A stretch of DNA of 64,000 nucleotides from Isoetes taiwanensis (GCA_021234155.1 JAJEKV010000014.1:18076652-18140651), one strand, 5' to 3'; numbered from the stretch's first letter, positions 33,201 through 45,124 are shown. Notes: generated by a model not told the origin, from the sequence alone. A program made the numbers and translations.

Positions 33201-34749
33201 CTAATTGCCACACTGGGAGGAGGATAAATCAAAACCCCATTATGTCAGTTCCTATTGCTTCGTATCTTCAACTGCAACTTCTCGACCATGTTCCAAGTGC
33301 AAACGACCAAAACCCGACCTCCATAACGTAAACCCTACAATAACCTAGGAACACACAGGGTTTACGCTTCTGAGGCCATATCCTAGTCAGATTCGACTAG
33401 GATCTTGCACAATGTCATCACGTAGAGGGAGGGTGTTGATGCCAGAAGACGAACCCTTAAAACCTTCTGGAAGCAGTTCGCCCCAAAGTCCTCTCCCGAA
33501 GGTCCCTGGCCACGGAGGGGCAACTCTTCCACTTCAGAACTGTGAATTGGCTCTGCCAAAGGACTCATGATGACATCGACATTACCCTGGGGACCAAGTT
33601 TCGTGGGCATAAGACCACCCCTTCTTCAAGAAGCGCCAAAGTAGCTCATGTCCAACACGTTCGTAGTCAATTGGCCTTGGAGGTGGTTGAGGAATAAAGC
33701 CATGTCACGCGTTCGTGTCTCTTTCGTTGCAAAAAATGACCGTATAACTTGGTCCCTAGGGTAATTTCGCCATTTCGGACAACATGGTGAACTCGTATCT
33801 CCATTTCGGAGCCTTTGTACTGCCCGAACGACAAAACACTTAGGTTTCTACGGTTATTTGCCGGGGACGCTTAAACTCTCCGTTTCCTTCAGTTGTTTGG
33901 GTCCCCCCTTAACCTCTCTTGGTTTTTCCTTCTCTTATTTGTCTAGGCAAACCTTGCTATCCCCTTGGTCCCCTTGGTCCCTAGTGCCAAGTTGCCTTTG
34001 GTAGCTTTGACCTCGTTATGTATACTTATCTTTGTTATCATGTTCAGGAATTTTTTCCACGGGTTTGCTCCCTCATGTTGCATCCATGGTTAAATTTTTA
34101 TAATTTTCTGATACATAGATAATTAGTTACGAATTTATAATCATTTATCTTCAGAAAATAATAAGTAATGCATCTTTTGGCTTTTTTCTTTGATTTTTAG
34201 CATATGTTTTTGCCACATCAGCATCCACGCATATAGTAAATTTCAGAGATTTTTGCATTTGTTTAGATCTCACGCCCCATGTGTTCTTGGTCTAAATTGC
34301 ACCTGAGATTTTCTGCACGTACAAGCATTATGTTTACCATGGCATCCCCTGCATAAGTGGCACCTTTGATTAGGTTTTCATGATTTTCTGACGCTCTGTC
34401 TATTTACTATGATTTCTTATGCTTTTCTGGTTGAAAATTCTTAAGTATGGCATATGTAAGCTTTTGGACCTGAATTTTTTGTTGTTGGTCTACCACATCA
34501 ACAGCCATGTCAAGTAAAAGTTTCAGGAAATTTGGCTAACGGTAAGTGGTTGATGTTTTGCATTTTTTGCACTTTAGGTGGAGTTCTTGCTTAATTGCAC
34601 TTAATCATGGCCAAAAGGTCCATGATCAACCTTATTTGCGCCAAGAAACCCTTATATGCAAGAAAAAACAAACTGAAATGGTGGATTTGGCAAAAACAAT
34701 GAAATAGGGGATGTTTCGAAAAGGGCTTTGCTCTCAGAGAACGACAATT
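33201..34749. other. Intergenic DNA
   Basis: No gene is supported. At 33635-33665, AGCTCATGTCCAACACGTTCGTAGT resembles CGCTCATGTCTAACACATTTATAGT at 38140-38165 (written here as alignable text only), another piece of the dispersed repeat. 33900-34740 shows no recognisable feature. Confidence 0.4.
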
Positions 34750-34996
34750 TTTTTTTTTTTTTTTTTTTTGAGGGTAAGAGTGTGTTTTTTGTTATTAATA
34801 ATAATAATAAAGATACAGAGAGTCCCCAATGGGACAAATAGGAAGCATTAGGGCTATTAAATGGGTTCTCTATGCATCATGATGCGTACTAAGGGAAGTC
34901 CTATTCCACAACAACATAATGGTAGAGAGACCCTATCTGGTCAGTTACTCAGATTGCTTTCTCCACTAAACTCGAATTGTTCCACCATTAGACCTA

Positions 34997-35782
34997 TCAT
35001 GAAGTCATCCAATGGCACTTGAAGTAGTTATAAAATCCTTCAATCTTACCAATTCTGTCCAATCCCTTATTATAGCTCATCCCCATCTTCCTGTGGTGGG
35101 ACAATGCCATTAAAGCAACTTCCCTATTAAAAAGATTTTTAAGTTTCTCAATAGAGATAGATTGCCCCCCCAAAGTGACATCGCACCGATGTCTCCATAT
35201 AGTCCAGAGAGCCAAACTAACCAGGGAGGCTTCAATACAGTCTCTGTCTGAGACCATGACAACATTCGGCCATCCAAGTTGGTGCACATGCAGTCTCACA
35301 ACAGGGCATACCCAATACCAAAACTCTATAATTCTTGGACAGAAGAAGAGATGTGAAAGAGATTCGCTAGCCTGGCACCCAAGAGGACATAAATCAGAAG
35401 ACACAATTCCTCTATGGACCAGCTTCACTTTAGTGTTGAGGCCTCCTTGGAGGGCCTCCCATCTAAAAAATTGTATTCTCCTAGAGCATAAGGTTTTCCA
35501 GGAGTTTGCCAGGAGGAGCTTAGCCACTGATCCACTCACTTGAAGCCTAGCTTCTGCTTTGAGAGGGGAGTCATCACAAAGGGCCCGATATATACTAGCA
35601 ACACTGTATGACTCCTTACCTGCACAGGACCACTTTTCCTCAGGACCAGTAGCCCCTGAGAGAAGCTTAACATTATCTAGAATTTTCCGTAGTATCTTTC
35701 TATCACCCTCCCCTGCCCTTTGCACTTTGAGTCTAAATTCCATCCAAGAGATCCAGCTATCGTTTTCCCAAAGATGCTGCAA
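34997..35782 (-). pseudogene. L1-like ORF2 C-terminal segment with zf-RVT
   Basis: This 261-codon frame has NSWKTLCSRRIQFFRWEAL, then CPLGCQASESLSHLFFCPRI, which carries the CX3C...HX4C zinc pattern of the zf-RVT domain, then WTIWRHRCDVTLGG. Together with the RT segment upstream it completes ORF2 to the natural C-terminus. The preceding frameshift makes it non-functional as part of one protein. Confidence 0.85.
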
Positions 35783-35811
35783 TTTTAAGATCCCATGGTC
35801 TCCATATTTTC

Positions 35812-36129
35812 TTAAAGATCACGAGGATGAACTAATGCCAAGGGACGTCCATTCTCTTCCCATACATGAGTATTCCAAAATATACTGACTTTCCCAGCCT
35901 CTCGAGGTATAGTCATGGGGGAGCATACTGTTTGCACCTCCCTCCAAGCATGAAGAATACGCCTCATGACTGGGGAAGTGCCAGAGGCGACCCTAAAGTT
36001 ACAAAAGAAGGCTCCTAGCTCATCCCTAGAAAGGGATGGTTTACCCTGAATCTTGCACAAATCAAACCAGTGCTTAACAAATGCCGGGAGCAGGAGATGT
36101 ATCACCTTGTAACACTTTCGCCCGGACAA
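35812..36129 (-). pseudogene. L1-like ORF2 linker segment
   Basis: It continues ORF2 after a frameshift near 36130-36150. It has WFDLCKIQGKPSLSRDELG and a W-rich end, typical of the segment between RT thumb and zf-RVT, and ends before the next frame change at 35790-35810. Confidence 0.7.
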
Positions 36130-36151
36130 ATCTAGCCGCCCGAGCTTGAGC

Positions 36152-37852
36152 TCAAGTGAAAAGGGTCCTTACATCCAATCCCTCCATCCCTTTTATCCCC
36201 CACATAGCTTCGGACCAAACAACGTTAGCCATACCCCCCCAAATGAACTTTCTAATGATAACCTGTATTTGATTATAAACTCCTTTCTGGGCTACCAACA
36301 CAGACGAGGAATATATGTGAGAGCTGGCCAGAACAGCATTAGCAACTGTTACTCTTCCTGCTACAGACAATCCTTTAGAGGACCATAGCCCAACCTTTTT
36401 TCTAAGTTTGTCTAAAATAGGAGCCCAGAGACCCTTCATATTATCTGAGACCGAAAGGGGCAAACCCAATAGCTTAACTGTTTCCCCTGCAGCTACGACT
36501 GGGAAGCCCAAACCATTAGCACGAGGGTCAATATCTCCCTCCAAGGCCCATAGAACGGTACTTTTGGTGGCATTTAGGCCTATGCCTGATATAACCTCAA
36601 AAGCAATCAATACCTCACGAAAGGAATGGAAGCTACCATCGTCATACCTGAGGAACATAAAGGTGTCATCCGCATATTGCATGATTGTGAGTTTTTCAGC
36701 TTGATTCGGTAAAACTAGACCGTTGATGCCCCCTTCCAATACTTTGAGATTAACCATCCTTGTGAGAAGGTTGGCCATAATTAGAAACAGGTATGGGGCA
36801 AGCGGGCAGCCTTGCCTGATACCCTTCCTGAGGTCAAAGAGACCAGAAGGTTCACCATTGACCAAGACAGATGCAGAGGCAAATTTGTTCATTCCCAATG
36901 AGATGTCGATGAACTGCTTATTGAAACCCATGTGACTCATCACTTCTCGTAGGCCATCCCACCTAAGGGAATCGTAGGCCTTTCTAAAATCCATCTTAAC
37001 AAGTACACAGTTTTGCCGTGTAGATCTACACCAATGCATACCTTCTCTAGCCGCTAGGTAATTGTCCAATATATATCTACCTGGCAGAAAGGCTGATTGC
37101 TCCCTTCCAACAACCCTGTTCAAGATGGGCTTAAGACGGTTGGCGATGCCTTTCATGATTACCTTATATAAGACATTGGTTAGTGCAATGGGACGCCACT
37201 CCCCAAGTGATTGAGGTCTAGAGACTTTTGGGACCAAGGTGATGAATCCTGCCGCTAGAGTTGGATGTAACGAGCAAGAGGACCAAGCCCCCCAAATAGC
37301 CTCCACAAAGTCTGGTCCAAGAGCGTCCCAAAACTCCACAAAAAATTCAGGAGGGAAGCCATCAGGGCCGGGGGACTTACCAGAAGCCAGAGAGCATAGT
37401 ACTTTAAATATCTCCTCTTCGCCCGGCTGACGCAGCAGAGTGTGGTTGTCATCTGCAGTAATCTTATGTGCCCAATCAATCTGGGCCAACCAAAGAGAGA
37501 TTTGGGATTGATAGGAGGATGGGAGATTGTCTGCTTTGAATTGAGCCTGAAAGCTGTCTCGAATACACGCCTTGATAGCCCCGGGATCAGAAAGTATATT
37601 TTGGCAGTTATCTTTAATTGAAGTAATACTGTTCTCTGCTAATCTGGCCCCTGCCATTCTAAAGAAGCACTTAGAGTTTTCATGATCTGACTCTGCATAC
37701 CATTTTGTTTTAGAACGAACCGCAGCCCCCCTAGCTTCCCGCTCCTCAATAGCTTTGGCTCTTGTTTCCAGCTCCTCCTCTAAGGATTGCTTGTCTCTGT
37801 TATGGGGATGAAGTAACAGGTCCTGCTTGACTGCCCTTAGAAGGTTGTACAC
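36152..37852 (-). pseudogene. L1-like ORF2 reverse transcriptase segment
   Basis: This open frame of 566 codons is unusually long for an otherwise broken element. RT blocks are GKSPGPDGFPPEFF, FITLVPKV, EWRPIALTNVLYKVI, EQSAFLPGRYI, LVKMDFRKAYDSL, GIRQGCPLAPYLFLI and the catalytic QYADDTFMF, followed by TKS..W and LLGLPLS thumb motifs. All catalytic residues expected for RT are present. The frame has no proper N-terminus (the endonuclease is missing) and stops at 36152. RT would copy the element's RNA at a nicked target. Confidence 0.9.
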
Positions 37853-37886
37853 GACATCTTTTTCTTCGACATGGAATTCTAGTATG

Positions 37887-38035
37887 AAGACATGTGATAA
37901 TGGACATATAGGACATATAGTGGTTCAAGTATTCTTTCCTACTACTATAAAGACATGTGATAATAGCAGTATAGGACATGCAGTCATTCAAGTGTTCTTT
38001 CCAACTACTATAAAGACATGTGATAATAGAAAGGC
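37887..38035. repeat. 63-bp tandem repeat, about 2.3 copies
   Basis: AAGACATGTGATAAT starts at 37887, 37950 and 38013, an exact 63-base period. It lies between the truncated 5' end of the L1-like LINE and the dispersed repeat flank at 38027. Confidence 0.9.
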
Positions 38036-38165
38036 TGCTTCGGGATCTTTTTTGGGGTCCATCTCCTGGAGCCTCTCCCCACTGGTGAGGCAGCCACACA
38101 AAATTTGAGCCTTGCTCAACTTGGGGAAGGGTGCCAAAAGCGCTCATGTCTAACACATTTATAGT
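38027..38165 (+). repeat. Dispersed repeat flank, copy 2
   Basis: It matches 31855-31985 and, at its end, 33635-33665. It precedes minisatellite block C by about 240 bases. Confidence 0.8.
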
Positions 38166-38399
38166 GAACTTGTTGATCCTAAACCTGGCACTTGGATGTC
38201 CCTCAGTGGATTTTTATGGTTAGAACCTCTAGGTTGCTCAAGACAACCAATATCTATGCAAAATTTGCAAAAAAATATCAATCACTTTAGGATCCTTAAA
38301 GCAAAATGAGACAGTTGCACTCAGATCTGAATATCTCGAGCTATACTGATTATTTTCACATGATTGTTAGAGGAAAAATAAGAGAAAACTGAAAACTGA

Positions 38400-39065
38400 A
38401 AAGGTGGCATGTTTGAGCCACCTTGGCATGTTGGAGCCTAGGTGGCATGTTGGAATCCACGTGGCATGTTTGAGCCACCTTGGCATGTTAGAGCCTAGGT
38501 GGCATGTTGGACCCCGCGTGGCAGTTTTGAGTTTCCTTGGCATGTTTGACCCACCTTGGCATGTTGGACGAGCCCAGGCGGCATGTTGGAGCCATCTTGG
38601 CATGTTTGAGTCTAGGTGGCATGTTGGAGCCTAGATGGCATGTTTGAGCCACCTTGGCATGTTGGAGCCTAGATGGCATATTGGAGCCCGCGTGGCATGT
38701 TTCAGCCACCTTGGCATGTTTGAGTCACCTTGGCATGTTGGAGCCTAGATGGCTTGTTGGAGCCCACGTGGCATGTTTGAGCCACCTTATCATGTTTGAG
38801 CCACCTTGGCATGTTGGAGCCCGCGTGACATGTTTCAGCCACATTGGCATATTTGAGCCACCTTGGCATGTTGGATCCTAGGTGGCGTGTTTGAGCCCAC
38901 GTGGCATATTTGAGCCACCTTGGCATGTTGCAGCCTAGGTGGCATGTTGGACCCCGCATGGCATGTTTGAGCCACCTTGGCATGTTGGAGCCCAGGTGGC
39001 ATGTTGAAGCCTAGGTGGCATGTTGGAGCCCACGTGGCATCTTTGATCTACCTTGGCATTGTTGA
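38400..39065 (+). repeat. 19-bp minisatellite with 57-bp higher-order unit (block C)
   Basis: It has the same monomers and order as block B: GGCATGTTTGAGCCACCTT, GGCATGTTGGAGCCTAGGT and GGCATGTTGGAGCCCGCGT. About 35 monomers are present with point changes and occasional skipped units. It passes directly into the A/C-rich array. Confidence 0.95.
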
Positions 39066-39995
39066 GCCTCAAAAACCATACTTCCTTAAAAAAAAACATC
39101 TACTTAGAAACTACACGTAGTTATAAATCACACCTGAAAAAACCATATTTCCTTAAGAAATAAGTGTTTAAAAACTACGCATAATTATAAACCACACAAA
39201 AAACTATACTTCCTTAAAAAACAACCACTTAAAAACTACATCTACTTATGAACCACAACTTAAAAAACTATACTCTATTAAAAAACAACTACTTAAAAAT
39301 TACACCTAATTATATAAACCATACCTCAAAAAAACCATACTTCCTTAAAAAATAGCTTCTTAAAAACTGTACCTAGTTACAAACTACACCACTTAAGAAA
39401 AACCATACTTTATTAAAAAACAACCACTTAAAAACTACACCCACTTATAAACCACACCTCAAAAACCATACTTCTTTCAAAAACAGCTACTTAAAAATTC
39501 ACTTATAAACCACACCTCAAAAAACAACACTTCAACTTAAAAAATCACACCACTTCAGAAAACCATACTTCCATAAAAAACAGCCACTTAACAACTACAC
39601 CCACTTATAAACCACACCTCAAAACCCATACTTCTTTCCAAAATAGTTTTAAAACCTTGCACTCACTTATAAACCACACCTCAAAAAAACAACACCTAGA
39701 CTTAAAAATCATACCACTTCAAAACTATACTTCCTTAGAAAAACAAATACTTAAAACTACACCTACTTATAAACGACACCTTAAAAAACCATATTTCCTT
39801 AAAAAATAGATACTTAAAAACAACACCTTATTATAAACCACACCTCAGAAAACAACATCCTCTTAAAAACAACTCATCTTTAAAAAAAAAAACTACACTT
39901 TCGCAAAATGAAACCACACCTAAAAAAAAAACCACACCTTCAAAAAACAAAAAAGCTATAGCTCCTTAAAAAAACATACATTGTCTTCTTAATAA
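39066..39995. repeat. A/C-rich tandem array, about 65-bp unit
   Basis: The core phrases ACCATACTTCCTTAAAAAA, CCACTTAAAAACTACAC and CTTATAAACCACACCTCAAA recur in that order about 14 times, with spacings of 61 to 68 bases. Copies diverge strongly in A-run length. It is almost free of G on the plus strand. Confidence 0.9.
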
Positions 39996-40819
39996 ACCAC
40001 ACCTCCACATAACCACATGTAGAGTTTTTTGAACAACAACATGTGGTTTTTCTTTTACTGTTGTTTTTAAGTGTGGACCCAGAATTGGGGTGGTAGTGTT
40101 TTTGCCCCTTCGGGGCCAAAAACAAACATTACATCACACTTGGATGAGTTGATGTTACGTTGTGTTCAGACCATAACAAACAAACAATAATACAATACAT
40201 TGTTAATAATTTTAGAACATAGGAGCAATGAAATAAGAGAGTGCTGATACAAAAAGACAAGTAAACGCAGCTAAACATAGTAGAAAACATTTGTAATGAA
40301 GTTGTACTCATGTTTAAAACATTTTACTCATATGTTTATATTTAATAACTAAAAATAGCAAATGAAATAGAACATATTGACGGTGCAGGAGCAACAACAA
40401 TCGGGCCACTTAAAAAAACGTGGTGTGCAATGTTAAATGTTCAATCTGGAACTGGAATACTGGATATGAACAAACCATAACCAATGTTCAATATGGAATA
40501 CTGGATATGGCATGGCGACGTTCATGTTCATGTCCAAAGTACCAAAACATTCACAACATCCAATGTTCAAAACATTTAAACGTCAAACCAGTGTTGCACT
40601 ATAATTATCAGTCTATGAATTCAGACATGGTTAAATTCTTTGCAGCCTTTCCTGCTTGGTGTGCATGCTACGGCTTCTCGCAGCAGAACTGTAGAAGCAA
40701 CCGATATTGAATAAGGAGCCCCTGTGAACAAGTTCCTCTGATTTCCCTTCAACAAACTGATGTCAACACCAATGCTAATTGAGTTTTTGACACCTAATCC
40801 TAAAAAAACTTTTAACCAG
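39996..40819. other. Intergenic DNA with a hairpin
   Basis: No gene is supported. A hairpin at about 40098-40122 has GTTTTTGCCCC facing GGGGCCAAAAAC around a TTC loop with one bulge. Repeats of AATGTTCAA and GGAATACTGGATATG near 40430-40510 suggest a small local duplication. Confidence 0.45.
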
Positions 40820-42042
40820 AAAGTAGTAACAAGTAACAGACATCTAATGCAACATAGCTTACAAGCAAAGAGATGATCATGCATTGCATGTTATATGACC
40901 AAGCAATGAGACGATATATTGCTCTGCATCCAAAGGTGTAAATGTTTTCCTGCACTTCATACCTAGATTTTCTACAGATCTTCCACGCATCTTTCTTCAC
41001 TCTTTTAGTTTTATACTGATAGTTCCATGCTTGGTCTCCAAAACCAGCAGCAACTGCAGTTTTTGTGTGATTTTCGAATGGTCTAGGCAGGTTCATGAGT
41101 GCTGGCATCACCTGGAAATATATGTGGCTTCTAAGACATCATTTCAAAGGGACATGAACCTGTTTGATTGCCGCTGCAGTTATTGGTCGACAAAAAGCCA
41201 TGTTATGATGGGAAAGCCTGTTGTTCGAGATGTAAGCCGTTTTATGGAAAGGCAGCCTCTGTGCGAAGATGTACTTATATTTTATAGCTTCTGTAAATAG
41301 GTTTTTCAATCCGGATAATGATTTTTCAGTTGACGAAGATACAATCTTGTTAAAAAATCGGGATGCATCGAGCAGCTCCCTTTCGGACTCCATTCAAAAT
41401 CATCAAGGTTTTTTCCCTGTAACAATACGGCCCTGCACTTCTTTGATACAATCTTGTTAAAAAATTGGGATGCATCCAGCAGCTCCCTTTTGGACTCCAT
41501 TCAAAATCACCAATGTTTTTACCATTAAGATATGCCTTGGCCTCATGGATTCCAGAACCTGCAGCAGCTGGGCCAACATAGACTCATAAAGCGGCAGAAG
41601 AATGTAAACGAAGCGGGACGTTGATGGTGCGAAGGCGAAAGAAAAGCCATGAAATACCCCATTGATCACTTGATGAGCATCTCCCGAGTCTGATTTATCC
41701 AATGTCTCATTTAAAGAAGATGCTAACAATCCATATTTGAATTTATTCTAAGGGATCATGGGTGTGATGGTGGTTCTGTATGAGCAATTGTGATCGTGTT
41801 AGGTTATATGATTCAAGTCCTGCTTCTGAAGGAAAGATTGCAGTACGTAATGCAATGCACATTGTTGGAACATGGTAAAGATGTAGATGATGATGCTGAA
41901 AAAAGAATTCTTAGGAGAGAGATATAATAACTGGATGTTTAAACGTAAAAACAATAAGCACCTGCACTTCTTCGACCCGCCATATCTGATAAGCATTTCG
42001 ACCCGCCTCCTTCAAGCCCAAGCTTAGCCAAGTTTCTGCCCA
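40820..42042 (-). other. Unrecognised protein-like fragments, possible decayed spliced gene
   Basis: Minus-strand pieces look protein-like but do not join in one frame. They are a possible first exon from ATG at 42042 (MGRNLAKLGLEGGG), ending AG before GTGCTT near 41959; a Leu/Phe-rich piece (41729-41540); a piece with DFEWSPKGSC (about 41510-41450), partly repeated at 41400-41340; and a piece after an AG acceptor near 41112 (ALMNLPRPFENHTKTAVAAG, then KKDAWKICRKSRYEVQENIY), which ends in a hydrophobic stretch. I do not recognise the family. Upstream on minus, AAACCCTA-type motifs (42325-42355) resemble plant teloboxes. It may be a decayed host gene. Confidence 0.3.
41336..41523. repeat. Tandem duplication, period 111 bases
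   Basis: GATACAATCTTGTTAAAAAA at 41336 and again at 41447 opens two 76-base copies that differ at a few sites (for example TCGGGATGCATCGAG versus TTGGGATGCATCCAG). It lies inside the protein-like fragments. Confidence 0.85.
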
Positions 42043-42830
42043 TTTCAAAAGGCCATTCTTATCTGGCTATTCTGAAGTCAGAACCCTATCTTCACACTCT
42101 CTGTTCTTCCTGGAGAAGAAGATTGGTAAAAAAACTCAAAAAGCAACCCGCATGAGGGGGAAAGCCATCGCCCAACTAAATCCCCCGGACAAAAAATGCC
42201 CATGGCTTTTTCCTGTGAGAGCTTTTTGGGTCTTAAAATACTTCGTTTTCCTTGGAGCAGCGTGCATGAATGGGAAAGTTATCGCCCAACTAACCCTCCT
42301 GACAGATAACGAGACCAGACCCTAATCCACACAACCCTAAAAAAACCCTAAAAATAATGGGAGGATATTCACACCCACCACAAAAGAAGCCTCCACCACA
42401 GGGCCCCCTTTCCTAAAATCAACGGCTAACAAAAGGGTGCACTCTAGAAATACTACTTAGTACACCTGTATGAATACAACCACCAAATCATATGAAAACC
42501 TTAAAGAGAACAGTACAAAAACACAAAAAAAAAAACCCTATTATAATGCTAGATATTCTGGCTTGTGTTGCTTATATTCCATTTGGTTATCCTAATGCTT
42601 GCCCAATTCCATGTGCCACATGACTCTCTTTTGTGTCACTGCTCTCAACATATACACAAAATTTATGGTGGCAACGAACGCTTATTTGCTTCTAAATCGG
42701 TGCGAGTAGATCCAATAATAACATTCAATCCCATAGGTTTATGCTACACTTTTTGCTATGTGGCTGGAATCCTTTATACAATGCAGAACAACTATAAAAA
42801 GAAGAGTTTTATGACTAGTCACACCAGCTT
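42043..42830. other. Intergenic DNA with telobox-like motifs
   Basis: ACCCTAA and AACCCTAAAA-type motifs cluster at 42318-42355 and near 42532. No coding evidence beyond chance frames. Confidence 0.35.
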
Positions 42831-42980
42831 GCACTTGTTCGTGGTGTTGGTAGATTCTCAGATTGAGTGGAAGTATGGAGGGAGTTATATCACTCTCCAC
42901 TTGGGAGGACTTGGAATGGGTACAAAAAGCCATTCTAACACAAGAACTTTGAATCAAGTCCACGGTCCCATATCAAACTC
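42830..42980 (+). mobile_element. Small LINE fragment
   Basis: Bases 42905-42976 align with 11332-11400: CTTGGA, GGT-CA-AAAG, TTCT, ACT and TCCACGGTCCCATATCAA occur in order. It is another relic of the family at 44.5 and 59.3 kb. Confidence 0.55.
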
Positions 42981-44510
42981 TTCTCATGAGAGACCGGGTT
43001 CCTACCTCTTCAAAGAGCTACTCGAGTGTCACATTATATATTGTCGGAAGGTGGTAAACATGGAAGACTCCACGCTTTTCAAACCTCACTTTGTATAAAT
43101 GTCCACAGTCCACAACACTTTAAACCATCTTTGGAAGGAGAAACGAAATCATCCGGTTCTCCAAATGGAATGTGTGCAAAAGCAGGGATGCATATAGGTG
43201 CATCACAATGAGGATCACAATCGCTTGAAATAGTATCTGGATACATGTTTTCCAAGTAAGCTTTGAGATAACACTGCATTTGGAGGTGGTAAAGACATCG
43301 CACTTTGATTCATGTGATGCGGTGTGAAGCCAAAGGTTCCATGAACTACACCCCGTGAAAAAATATCGAATTTATATTTATGGCTACATGCTTTTTGAGA
43401 CGTACTCCATAAAAAAAAAGGTAGATCAACTTCATTCTCACTCCAAGCCCAAAATTAGTACTTAAAAAATGGGTAGATCAACTTTATCTCAACCTTGATC
43501 CCAAAAGGCCAAAAGCATAAAATGTATACTTTATGTAGCATTTTATGTTTTTTCCATATACCGCCATCAGAAAATATACAAATAGTGATGCTATAGAGGA
43601 TATAAGAATTCCTCCTATTTATACAAAAAGTATGCTTCATGTAGCATTTATGTTCTTTGCTTCTAGAAATGTGCAACTAGTGAAGCTCTAGGGGAAATAA
43701 GAATTTCTCATTTTATGTCGTTATATCACATTGAATGGTCTTTTCCTTGCATTGTTTGGAATCTTGGATGAATAGTATTGCAAATGTGAGTGGGGTAAAG
43801 GGATATTTATTCATAGATAGAACATAAGCAAAATAACAAACTAAACTATTTTGGTCCCTTTTTCACAATAATCTCTATAAGGATAGGTGCAGCTTGCAAA
43901 GGCAATATATTTAGCTTCTCCATGAAGGTTGTTTAATGAGAGTGGTGGAAGGGTGGTGTATTCATAAATTAACTAATATGATTGTATAGCTTATTGGACA
44001 TGTAAGCAGTTTGTTCGCTCTCAATTTTTCCTAGAATTTCAAGTCTTTATATTTTTTGGCATTTGCCACATTTTAATGTCCAACTATTTTTTCTATTTTG
44101 TAAGCATACAATTTACCTCTAGTGTAGTTTGAAGATCAAACTAAACTAGGATCACGGTTATAAAAGATTAAGAAAAGATATATGTTTGCAGCGGCCGCGA
44201 TAATTTCTTGTATCATAGTTGAACATAGATTTTTTTGTTTTAGATAGAGAGTATGTTTTTCAATTGACATTATCATTTGTTCATAAATTTTTAAAGGGAG
44301 GTCACCTTGAAAAATTGCCAATTAGGCTCAAAATATTTTATTTTAGACGTAGAGAAAGAGACAACACTGTGTGAAACTAGCTGGAGAATTTATCACACAC
44401 GTTGGATATTCTAGTGGGTCCACCTCCACATTTGAAATCAAAGAAATGTTCACGCAGCCACCCTGCAATAAATTTCACTAAGTAATGTCCATCACTGTTG
44501 ATGTCTAAGG
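42981..44510. other. AT-rich intergenic DNA with a 107-bp tandem duplication
   Basis: GTATACTTTATGTAGCATTT at 43523 and GTATGCTTCATGTAGCATTT at 43630 start two diverged copies (43523-43715). GTAGATCAACTT occurs twice (about 43421 and 43472). No gene is supported. Confidence 0.5.
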
Positions 44511-44584
44511 GTATGGTCACATGAAAATGTCAATAGGACTCCTTCATGCCAAGACACGAAGGCCTAAAATTTTGATAGGGTCAC

Positions 44585-44776
44585 ATGAAGATCAGAGGCA
44601 GCGAAGCTCTTGCCGTTCTCCAGGATGAGATCCTATCTCGAATGGCATTCCCAACTACGGTACACATTGCTAGAGCAAGCTGCCTTGGGACTCAACGCAC
44701 AGATCGCCCGCGTGTTATCACCTTCACGCGGTGCGGATATACGAGTAATGCGGAGGCCATCCCGGCCGTCGAGTAG
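44585..44776 (+). pseudogene. LINE ORF1 C-terminal domain remnant
   Basis: This 63-codon frame contains VHIARASCLGTQRTDRPRV and ITFTR, followed by a segment resembling the end of LINE ORF1 RNA-binding domains (pattern R-AHRLG...RPR-IVKF). The homologous block at 9360-9480 on minus, with a coiled coil upstream, supports this. The coiled-coil part is absent here, so the copy starts inside ORF1 or has lost it. ORF1 proteins coat the element RNA. Confidence 0.5.
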
Positions 44777-45124
44777 GCGGTGAAGGGGATCGCTACGTAT
44801 GTCGGCCGGGATCTCACCCCGATGCAACAGAGTCCACGCCGCGGCGGGGTCAGTCGGGGACATCCGTCGAGGGGAGCTGCCGAGCCTTGTCCGGGGCAAG
44901 CTTCTCGCATTTTCGGTGCCGCTACCGCCGAGGTTGCCGGTGGCAATGCGCCAGTCAGCCGCCACTCCTTCGCCCCGCCGCCGGCCGCCATCGCCAGACT
45001 TGCTATCGGCACCTCCCCGCACCTCACAGCTCGACCGCCATTGCTTTCCAGCGCCGCGACATGCTACTCCTCCTCGCAACGGGCAGATCATCGAGCATCC
45101 ACATCCAATGCCAACAAATAGGAA

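Larger units (their letters stand above)
34750..37852 (-). mobile_element. L1-like LINE, 5'-truncated, minus strand
   Basis: The 3' end on the minus strand is a poly-A tail (T-run at about 34748-34770 on plus), preceded by an A/T trinucleotide-rich 3' end. ORF2 pieces run from RT (37852-36152) through a linker (36129-35812) to the zf-RVT end (35782-34997). No AP endonuclease is visible upstream of 37852, so the copy is truncated. It lies between minisatellite blocks B and C. Confidence 0.9.

Noticed and set aside
39066-39995. CRISPR-like array
   Set aside because: There are no unique spacers; the whole unit repeats and the context is a plant nuclear genome.
42318-42355. Interstitial telomere repeat
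   Set aside because: Only scattered AACCCTA-type motifs are present, not a tandem run; better read as telobox-like motifs.
42565-43098. 177-codon plus-strand frame
   Set aside because: It overlaps a recognisable LINE fragment (42905-42976) in an arbitrary frame and shows no coherent domain.
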